31,267 nt of DNA from a virus. Where the stretch lies: IMG/VR virus record IMGVR_UViG_3300021509_000010, positions 1-31,267 of that record. One strand, 5' to 3'. Every line of letters starts with the position of its first letter. Position 1 is the stretch's first letter. The notes beneath the pieces are model-generated. The model did not search any database and was not told the origin of the DNA. It saw nothing but the letters and a program-made list of their open reading frames with translations. The translations under genes and the position numbers were made by a program. This document shows positions 5,967 to 10,259 of the stretch, one piece after another.

Positions 5967-6122
5967 AATCACCTCCTTTTTTGTTATTTAAAATTTAAGC
6001 CCTTGCGGAATAACCCGCAAGGGCTGTGGCCACCTTCCTCCATTTGTCCCGGGGCCCTCCATCCCCATACTAACGGGACCCTCCTATTGCGCTAATAACA
6101 GGCATTGCGCTAACGCAATGCC
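5967..6122 (-). promoter_or_regulatory. Structured intergenic RNA with two perfect hairpins
   Basis: In transcript order there is a 9-bp hairpin GGCATTGCG/CGCAATGCC (6101-6122) overlapping the stop of the previous gene. Next comes a purine-rich G stretch with a GTCCCG/CGGGAC stem, then a 10-bp hairpin GCCCTTGCGG/CCGCAAGGGC (5998-6023) followed by TTAAATTTT, which could act as a weak terminator. A possible 26-codon frame (5988-6068) lies inside. It lacks the 16-bp motif of the other leaders. Confidence 0.5.
5988..6068 (-). CDS. Possible 26-aa leader peptide
   Basis: AGGAGG precedes an ATG at 6068 by 11 nt, and the frame MGMEGPGTNGGRWPQPLRVI continues to a TAA at 5988 for 26 residues. Composition (Gly/Pro/Trp) and GC content are unlike the neighbours, and the DNA is constrained by RNA hairpins, so coding is uncertain. 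It could be a leader peptide read through the 10-bp hairpin, or a by-product of a G-rich RNA. Confidence 0.25.
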   Translation of the reverse strand: MGMEGPGTNGGRWPQPLRVIPQGLKF

Positions 6123-6343
6123 TTAATAAATTCCTTTTCGGTTATGTGAATAATACCGTGATCGTTTCTCAGTGCTACGATCCATTCTCCTACACTTGGA
6201 TCGTAGAACTTTTCAATTACCTCTCCAAATGCAATTTCTGAACTAACCGTAGCAAGAATACCTTTATACTTTAACTTTTTCTCATGGTAGAACTCTACTA
6301 TGTCTCCTTCTCTTGCTTCTACAATACTGTGAATTATCTCCAT
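6110..6343 (-). CDS. Hypothetical protein, 77 aa
   Basis: Starts at ATG 6343 after AAAAGGAGGTTAAG. The sequence MEIIHSIVEAREGDIVEFYH has alternating hydrophobic residues, with glycines at turns, and looks like a small SH3-like beta barrel closed by a short C-terminal helix (EKEFIKALR). No catalytic residues recognised. The stop TAG lies in a perfect 9-bp hairpin. Its leader (6344-6464) carries one copy of the 16-bp motif shared by five genes, so it probably belongs to that regulated set. Confidence 0.75.
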   Translation of the reverse strand: MEIIHSIVEAREGDIVEFYHEKKLKYKGILATVSSEIAFGEVIEKFYDPSVGEWIVALRNDHGIIHITEKEFIKALR

Positions 6344-6464
6344 CTTAACCTCCTTTTAACGTTAAAGGTTTAACTTAATAACATAAAGTCCATGAACGCT
6401 ATTGATGAAGTGAAGGCGGCGGCAGTGGTGGAAGGGAGGTGGTAGGGCCGCCGCCGAAACGATC
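6344..6464 (-). promoter_or_regulatory. Structured leader 1 of the five-copy motif family
   Basis: A 9-bp GC stem (GGCGGCGGC, plus 6415-6423; GCCGCCGCC, plus 6447-6455) closes a 23-nt loop. In the transcript the loop lacks G except at its margin and contains CACCTCCC, which can pair with the downstream GGAGGT of the same gene. The shared motif (CCATGAACGCTATTGA in plus reading, 6390-6405) sits 46 nt before the start and can be the loop of a small TTCAT/ATGGA stem. Confidence 0.5.
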
Positions 6465-6821
6465 TTATCTGAACTTCTTAATATATACTTTCTTATTTAG
6501 TTTCTTCATTATGTCGATCATGTGCTTAGTGCCTTTCGATCTGCCGTCCCAGAATCCGATTCCGATATCTGCAACTTGTGCCATCTTCTCGTTTCTACGA
6601 TATCCTGCCGATTTACCATAACGATTCCAGTCAGCAGGATACTTTTCTAAGTCGTATCCTCTCTCGTTCGCATAGCGTTCACCTAAACTGTCAGCACCTC
6701 TCGCAGTACCGCTTATAATTGTAACGGTATCTGGTTTTAGTTTCTTGATTATTCTGTCACAGACTTTCTTTAACAATTCATAGTTGTCAAAGTTTCTACT
6801 ACCAAATATAACTATCTTCAC
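6465..6821 (-). CDS. SLOG-family (DUF2493/YspA-like) nucleotide-binding protein, 118 aa
   Basis: Starts at GTG 6821 behind GGAGGTAAAC. The pattern is that of a compact Rossmann-like SLOG domain: KIVIFGSRNF at residues 2-11, then the glycine-rich ISGTARGADSLGERYA at about 36-51, PADWNRYGKSAGYRRN, and a final DIGIGFWDGRSKGTKHMI. These are the motifs of the DUF2493 group, related to DprA and lysine-decarboxylase-like folds, which bind nucleotides or nucleotide-derived ligands. Known length of such stand-alone domains is similar. In phages the role is not settled; nucleotide-metabolite sensing or sequestration is a reasonable inference. It has its own leader with the shared motif. Confidence 0.85.
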   Translation of the reverse strand: MKIVIFGSRNFDNYELLKKVCDRIIKKLKPDTVTIISGTARGADSLGERYANERGYDLEKYPADWNRYGKSAGYRRNEKMAQVADIGIGFWDGRSKGTKHMIDIMKKLNKKVYIKKFR

Positions 6822-6925
6822 GTTTACCTCCTTTTTTAACGTTAAAATCCATGAATGCTTTTGAAGCGTAGGCGGCAGGTGAACGGTGGTGGTAGTGGTT
6901 GTGGAGGACCTGCCGCCGGAGCGTT
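6822..6925 (-). promoter_or_regulatory. Structured leader 2 of the five-copy motif family
   Basis: A 10-bp stem (GGCGGCAGGT, plus 6871-6880; ACCTGCCGCC, 6908-6917) encloses a 27-nt loop that is C-rich in the transcript and includes CCTCCAC, able to pair with GGAGG of the gene. The motif (CCATGAATGCTTTTGA, plus 6849-6864) lies about 27 nt before the GTG. Upstream of it are two tandem terminators, so new transcription or read-through is needed to express the gene. Confidence 0.5.
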
Positions 6926-6979
6926 ATCGCTTTAGTTTCGCTTAATTTCAACTCGCTATATGTCCACTAACGTTAGCAG

Positions 6980-7029
6980 AAAAAAAAATAGCCACCTCGC
7001 GTTAGCATTTCACTAACGCTGCAGGTGGC
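6980..7029 (-). terminator. Intrinsic terminator, second of a tandem pair
   Basis: GCCACCT (6991-6997) pairs with AGGTGGC (7023-7029), with an inner 7-bp GCGTTAG/CTAACGC stem. On the minus strand it is followed by TATTTTTTTTT. Confidence 0.85.
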
Positions 7030-7030
7030 G

Positions 7031-7059
7031 AAAAAAATAGCCCTGCCGTTAGGCAGGGC
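7031..7059 (-). terminator. Intrinsic terminator, first of a tandem pair
   Basis: GCCCTGCC (7040-7047) and GGCAGGGC (7052-7059) form an 8-bp stem with loop GTTA, followed on the minus strand by TATTTTTTT. It lies just after the stop of the gene ending at 7076. Confidence 0.9.
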
Positions 7060-7075
7060 TTATACTAACGCGACA

Positions 7076-7540
7076 TTAGTCGCGATTAGGTTCACCGAAG
7101 AATCCGATGGTCTCGTTTGGAGCCACAATGCGAATTATCGGAGTATATTTGCCGTTGTTGTCTCTCTTAAAGATGACTCCGAATTTCGCGATCCAGTTAC
7201 GATTAGGACCATAAATCCAACCGCACCTGTAGGCAGCCAACCTCTTGTTCCGTATCTGCTCTGCATACCAGGAACGGCCTTCAGGATTCTGAGTTGCAAC
7301 ATTCAGTGTGGTTTTACCGACTTTGACGGCTGCCTTGGTCATTTTATAAGTGTTGTACGCTTCCGCAATGACTTGTTTAACGGCATCGACAACTTTGTTG
7401 GTCACTTTCTTGGTATCTACCTCGTCGGAAAGTTCGACTGGAATATCGTCGAATGTGTCGATCTTGGTCCTATTCTTGGATGACTTTTTTGATAACCTGA
7501 TGTTTACAGGTTTTCCAGTGAATGGATTAAAAATCTTCAT
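7076..7540 (-). CDS. Basic hypothetical protein, 154 aa
   Basis: Starts at ATG 7540 behind AACAAGGAGGTTATACT. The N-terminal 30 residues are basic (NIRLSKKSSKNRTK). A helical middle (KVTNKVVDAVKQVIAEAYNT) follows, and a C-terminal part with many aromatic and beta-type residues (YRCGWIYGPNRNWIAKFGVI). The composition suggests binding to nucleic acid, but no family is recognised. The gene has an elaborate leader containing a predicted pseudoknot and is closed by two strong terminators, so it behaves as its own transcription unit and may be highly expressed. Confidence 0.75.
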   Translation of the reverse strand: MKIFNPFTGKPVNIRLSKKSSKNRTKIDTFDDIPVELSDEVDTKKVTNKVVDAVKQVIAEAYNTYKMTKAAVKVGKTTLNVATQNPEGRSWYAEQIRNKRLAAYRCGWIYGPNRNWIAKFGVIFKRDNNGKYTPIIRIVAPNETIGFFGEPNRD

Positions 7541-7570
7541 AGTATAACCTCCTTGTTTAAAGTTAATTTA

Positions 7571-7740
7571 CCATGAGGGCTATTAACGGTTTTCTGGGGT
7601 AGGGTTGGTTGGGTAGCGGTTGCCCACTTGCGGTAAACCCTCATGCTATTCTTTCCCGCAAGTGGCAGGCCATTGGCGATAGCCAATGGCCTTTAGCCGT
7701 TAACGAACCGCGGTAGCGATTCGTTTGGGGGGGTTGGTGG
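7571..7740 (-). promoter_or_regulatory. Leader with predicted H-type pseudoknot
   Basis: Plus positions: stem 1 is 7656-7665 (CCGCAAGTGG) with 7624-7633 (CCACTTGCGG). The loop of stem 1 holds CCCTCATG (7638-7645), which pairs with CATGAGGG (7572-7579) outside the stem. The order of strands is that of an H-type pseudoknot with a 44-nt C-rich third loop (7580-7623). The stem-2 strand at 7572-7579 is part of the shared 16-bp motif (7571-7586). A further 10-bp hairpin GGCCATTGGC/GCCAATGGCC (7668-7691) precedes it, and a C-rich tract (7725-7750) opens the region. Confidence 0.6.
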
Positions 7741-7752
7741 GGATGGGGTGAG

Positions 7753-7780
7753 AAAAATAGCCCCGTTAGGGGCTATTTTT
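7753..7780 (-). terminator. Strong, bidirectional-type terminator
   Basis: AAAAATAGCCCC (7753-7764) pairs fully with GGGGCTATTTTT (7769-7780), with loop GTTA. The TAA of the gene ending at 7766 is in the loop. It can work on both strands. Confidence 0.9.
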
Positions 7781-8065
7781 GATGACTTCTTTGATTTCGT
7801 TTTTCAGGAACTTGAAGTAATTATGGTATAACATGTTGTCTTTATAGTATTCATTCCATAGATCTAGTACTTCTTTCGCGTTTTTCGGTTGACGGTTATG
7901 TGTAGCCTTAAAGATGTCTACCATATACCTTGCTATATATTTTGCATGTCTCTCTCTGCTAATCCATCCGTAGACGTCGGCTGATACTAGCCACTCTATA
8001 GGGTTATCAAATTCACTCGCAAGTCCATATGTTACAACTTTGTGAAAAAACTTATAATAACTCAT
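7766..8065 (-). CDS. Hypothetical protein, 99 aa
   Basis: Starts at ATG 8065, overlapping the upstream TGA, after GGAGGTGAAGA. It is Tyr/Lys/Asn rich and helical (YISRERHAKYIARYMVDIF-like region, then VLDLWNEYYKDNM), with no membrane segment. The sequence ends inside a terminator. No family recognised; a small DNA-binding or host-takeover protein is possible but unsupported. Confidence 0.75.
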   Translation of the reverse strand: MSYYKFFHKVVTYGLASEFDNPIEWLVSADVYGWISRERHAKYIARYMVDIFKATHNRQPKNAKEVLDLWNEYYKDNMLYHNYFKFLKNEIKEVIKNSP

Positions 8066-8268
8066 TCTTCACCTCCTTTCTTTATACGTTTTACTTCCTC
8101 TAATGTGAGTTCTTTTTCTATTTCTCCAGTTTCGTATTTTATTAGAAGGAATGCGGTTCTAAATCGCATGGTCCAGTTCGTAGGATCGGTTTCGTCTATT
8201 CTTGTTTCTACTATTACTTTGTCTTTGTAGCCACCTAGTACTTTGCGTTTACTACAAAATAGGACCAT
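8062..8268 (-). CDS. Hypothetical protein, 68 aa
   Basis: Starts at ATG 8268 behind GGAGGTAAGTT. A beta-rich N-terminal half (VLFCSKRKVLGGYKDKVIVE) is followed by a charged helix (GEIEKELTLEEVKRIKKG). Its final codons GGAGGTGAAGAATGA carry the ribosome-binding site and start of the next gene. No family recognised. Confidence 0.75.
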   Translation of the reverse strand: MVLFCSKRKVLGGYKDKVIVETRIDETDPTNWTMRFRTAFLLIKYETGEIEKELTLEEVKRIKKGGEE

Positions 8269-8308
8269 AACTTACCTCCTTTGGTTTAGAGTTATGAGCC
8301 AGTCTGGC

Positions 8309-8572
8309 TCAAATTAAGTGAAACCAGTCTGGCTCTTCAAAATCTAGTATATCTTCGATATCTTTCTTGTCTATGCGTTCTTTAAATAGGAGATCTGTTA
8401 GTCCTTTTTCGAAGTGAGTCACATATATCTTCTCTTTCTTCAACTGCATCTCTAGATTGTAAACTCTGTTCTCTGTTCTAGTTAGTTTCTCCTCTGCTTT
8501 CTTTATCTTATTCTGTTGGATGACAACCACCAATACTAAGATAACCATTACGGTAGAGAAGATTATTATCAT
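8309..8572 (-). CDS. Membrane-anchored coiled-coil protein, 87 aa
   Basis: Starts at ATG 8572 after AAGGAGGTATAT. A transmembrane helix covers residues 1-20 (MIIIFSTVMVILVLVVVIQQ). A coiled coil follows (KIKKAEEKLTRTENRVYNLE, on to about residue 50), then an acidic tail ending DFEEPDWFHLI. The design resembles the 117-aa protein at 4243-4596, so the phage has two anchored coiled coils in the early block. The word GAGCCAGACTGG occurs both in its last codons and 27 nt later, allowing a 12-bp imperfect hairpin that overlaps the stop. Confidence 0.75.
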   Translation of the reverse strand: MIIIFSTVMVILVLVVVIQQNKIKKAEEKLTRTENRVYNLEMQLKKEKIYVTHFEKGLTDLLFKERIDKKDIEDILDFEEPDWFHLI

Positions 8573-8653
8573 ATATACCTCCTTGTTTATTTTTAACCAT
8601 AACGGCTATTGGTTCGTTGGCGGTGGTGGGGTAGTTTTTCAACTTCAACTGAA
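8573..8653 (-). promoter_or_regulatory. Structured leader 4 of the five-copy motif family
   Basis: It contains the motif CCATAACGGCTATTGG (plus 8597-8612), able to form the loop of an AACCA/TGGTT stem, 23 nt before the ATG. Just upstream in the transcript is a C-rich, almost G-free tract (plus 8620-8635). It lies directly after the terminator at 8654-8681. Confidence 0.5.
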
Positions 8654-8681
8654 AATTAAAGCCACGGCAATTTGCCGTGGC
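8654..8681 (-). terminator. Intrinsic terminator
   Basis: GCCACGGCA (8661-8669) and TGCCGTGGC (8673-8681) form a 9-bp stem followed on the minus strand by TTTAATTTTC. Confidence 0.75.
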
Positions 8682-8684
8682 TTG

Positions 8685-8870
8685 CTATTTTGTACTATCT
8701 CCCATTTCACCAACTTCTATTTCCGTAACGAATTCATTTATACCGTGGCAAGATGTTTCATATGGTAATAACATTATCGCTTCAAGTTCCTTTAAGTCGT
8801 CGGCTGTCAACGTGAGTCCATTGTCGATAAATTCGATTACGTTCTCTTTTACTTTTATTTTAACTTTCAT
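8685..8870 (-). CDS. Hypothetical protein, 61 aa
   Basis: I place the start at ATG 8870, behind AAAAAAAGGAGGTTGGT. The open frame extends upstream to 9140, but that part runs through hairpins of the leader and overlaps the RNase H gene in another frame. The protein reads MKVKIKVKENVIEFIDNGLT, with a helix DDLKELEAIM and an acidic C-terminal strand. It is probably a small alpha/beta domain; no family recognised. The terminator follows the stop at once, and the leader has the shared motif. Confidence 0.75.
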   Translation of the reverse strand: MKVKIKVKENVIEFIDNGLTLTADDLKELEAIMLLPYETSCHGINEFVTEIEVGEMGDSTK

Positions 8871-9075
8871 ACCAACCTCCTTTTTTTCATTTAACAATGG
8901 CATAGCAAGAATAGAACTCGCTATACCGTGAAGGCTATTTACGGTATAAGGTGGCGTGGATGGGCGGAGTCGTAGCCGATTGCGGTAGCAATCGGCTTTA
9001 GTAGCGACGAACCGCGTTCGGCATTCTACGTTCGCTAGTCGCGGTTCGTCGCGTGCCGGTGGGGGTGGGGGGAAA
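8871..9075 (-). promoter_or_regulatory. Structured leader 5 of the five-copy motif family
   Basis: Four stems are visible in plus coordinates: a perfect 13-bp stem 9004-9016 with 9040-9052; a 9-bp stem 8975-8983 with 8988-8996 (loop GGTA); an 8-bp stem TATACCGT/ACGGTATA (8922-8948) whose loop is the shared motif; and an ATAGCAAG/CTCGCTAT stem (8902-8924) near the ribosome-binding site. G-rich plus-strand tracts (9052-9072, 8950-8968) are C-rich and G-poor in the transcript. Confidence 0.55.
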
Positions 9076-9483
9076 TTATTTTGTTGCTTCTTTTGCAAGT
9101 TCGTCAGCTCTATCATTGAATTTATTACCGCTATGAGCACCTACCTTTACGAATTTAATATATACGTTTTTCATTTGCTTTAGCATCCAGTCCTTGTATT
9201 GTTTAGTTGCGTTATTTTTCGCTTTCCATACTCCAGTAACCCAGTTTTCAATACCAGCATAATCGTAATACAATCTAATATATTTATATCCGTTCTCTTT
9301 TGCGTATTTAACTGCTTTCATCGCTGCAGACATTTCGCCAGTGACATTTCTAAGTTCTTTATACTTTTCTACTGTCCATTTCTCTTCATGGATGACTTTG
9401 CCGTTATCAACTACAACGAAAGCGGCGCCGACGGCTCCGTTCATAAAGGAGCCGTCAACGAAGATGTTAAGTACCTTATTCAT
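9076..9483 (-). CDS. rnhA: Ribonuclease HI, 135 aa
   Basis: Starts at ATG 9483 behind GGAGGTATC. It has the RNase H fold order and all four acidic catalytic residues: D10 in FVDGSF, E50 in GEMSAA, D74 in YYDYAGIENW, and D124 in NDRADELA, with H117 in AHSGNKFN. The family degrades RNA in RNA-DNA hybrids. In a phage it may remove replication primers or R-loops. It lacks the N-terminal hybrid-binding domain seen in longer homologues, matching the usual 135-155 aa bacterial form. Its start overlaps the last codons of the upstream gene, so the two are coupled. No terminator follows; a highly structured leader of the next gene begins directly. Confidence 0.93.
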   Translation of the reverse strand: MNKVLNIFVDGSFMNGAVGAAFVVVDNGKVIHEEKWTVEKYKELRNVTGEMSAAMKAVKYAKENGYKYIRLYYDYAGIENWVTGVWKAKNNATKQYKDWMLKQMKNVYIKFVKVGAHSGNKFNDRADELAKEATK

Positions 9484-9736
9484 GATACCTCCTTGTTACT
9501 GTTTTTAATTCTCTTTCTAATACTGAAATAGACTCCTTTACCTCATGCTTGGTAAATTCGTTCACTACCTTGCTATGGACGAACTTCTTTGTCTTTCCCT
9601 GTAAACCTTTTGAGATACGGTCTGCGAGAATCTTTGCTACAGAATCGTTACAATAAACGATTCCGCGACTCTGACACCACTCCAAGGCGGCACGAAGCCG
9701 CGCTTGGAGTTGTTTCTCAGATAAACGTTTTTTCAT
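9476..9736 (-). CDS. Basic helical protein, 86 aa
   Basis: I choose ATG 9736 because AAGGAGGTAAAA lies directly before it; the upstream in-frame ATG at 9769 lies in the end of the previous gene without such a site. The protein reads MKKRLSEKQLQARLRAALEW, has an Arg/Lys-rich character and ends SVLERELKTVTRRYHE. It could be a small DNA- or RNA-binding protein, but no helix-turn-helix is clear. It overlaps RNase H by 8 nt. Confidence 0.7.
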   Translation of the reverse strand: MKKRLSEKQLQARLRAALEWCQSRGIVYCNDSVAKILADRISKGLQGKTKKFVHSKVVNEFTKHEVKESISVLERELKTVTRRYHE

Positions 9737-9746
9737 TTTTACCTCC

Positions 9747-10118
9747 TTATATTCTTTTTTGAATTTCATTTAAAACATCATGTATCTTCGTGTTAGGACT
9801 TACAATAATCATTATCCCTTTGTGTACTAAGAACTTATACCTCCACCTTCTATGGCTATGTGTTTTATCATATTCGTATACCCAACCGCAGAACATACCG
9901 TTATTGATAAGACAGTTCATTTCCTTGTTCGTTCCTTTTTCAGGATTCTGAATAGCAAAAACAGTATGCCCTATCGCAAGATAGGGCTTAAAGTCTTTTA
10001 TATTATCTCTGTTTAACCATTTATTGTATAACTTCATTATGGTTGACACAATAAAGCTGAACTGTGCGAAGGATGCAAACTTTACTGTTGTAAAAATCTC
10101 AAAGTGATATAAATCCAT
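9747..10118 (-). CDS. Hypothetical protein, 123 aa
   Basis: The start at ATG 10118 follows AAGGAGGTTATC. The frame is open up to 10181 and its 21 extra residues (SKPRGVKRFLVNEARQKEVI) look fairly natural, so an upstream start cannot be excluded, though that stretch spans a terminator-like hairpin. The protein begins MDLYHFEIFTTVKFASFAQF and contains an aromatic/basic central part (HSHRRWRYKFLVHKGIMIIV). No family recognised. It is the next gene after the RNA polymerase gene in transcription order. Confidence 0.7.
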   Translation of the reverse strand: MDLYHFEIFTTVKFASFAQFSFIVSTIMKLYNKWLNRDNIKDFKPYLAIGHTVFAIQNPEKGTNKEMNCLINNGMFCGWVYEYDKTHSHRRWRYKFLVHKGIMIIVSPNTKIHDVLNEIQKRI

Positions 10119-10149
10119 GATAACCTCCTTCTGCCGCGCTTCGTTAACT

Positions 10150-10188
10150 AAAAACCGTTTCACGCCGCGCGGCTTTGACATGAAACGG
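10150..10188 (-). terminator. Terminator or attenuator after the RNA polymerase gene
   Basis: CCGTTTCA (10155-10162) pairs with TGAAACGG (10181-10188), with an inner GCCGCGCGGC palindrome. On the minus strand TTTTT follows. Its position, before the ribosome-binding site of the next gene, would suit an attenuator. Confidence 0.6.
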
Positions 10189-10229
10189 TCAATTAAAAAC
10201 CAAAAAAACAGATAACAACAACTTCTATG

Positions 10230-10238
10230 TTACATCAT
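10230..10238 (-). CDS. Two-codon minicistron (ATG ATG TAA)
   Basis: A canonical site AAGGAGGTACATT precedes ATG ATG TAA at 10238-10230, in the gap after the RNA polymerase gene. Such a start-start-stop is too short to encode a product. It may hold a ribosome and tune the attenuator at 10150-10188 or protect the mRNA. It could also be a relic of a lost gene. Confidence 0.35.
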   Translation of the reverse strand: MM

Positions 10239-10259
10239 AATGTACCTCCTTGTTAGACG

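Noticed and set aside
7025-7483. 152-aa plus-strand frame
   Set aside because: It is antisense to the 154-aa gene, crosses two terminators, and has no ribosome-binding site.
7995-8022. TTGCGA-N16-TATAGA match on the minus strand
   Set aside because: It lies inside a coding sequence, the -10 is weak, and no gene starts soon after it; probably chance.
8871-9140. N-terminal extension of the 61-aa gene (open frame up to 9140)
   Set aside because: It covers several perfect RNA hairpins and overlaps the RNase H gene; a strong ribosome-binding site sits directly before ATG 8870.
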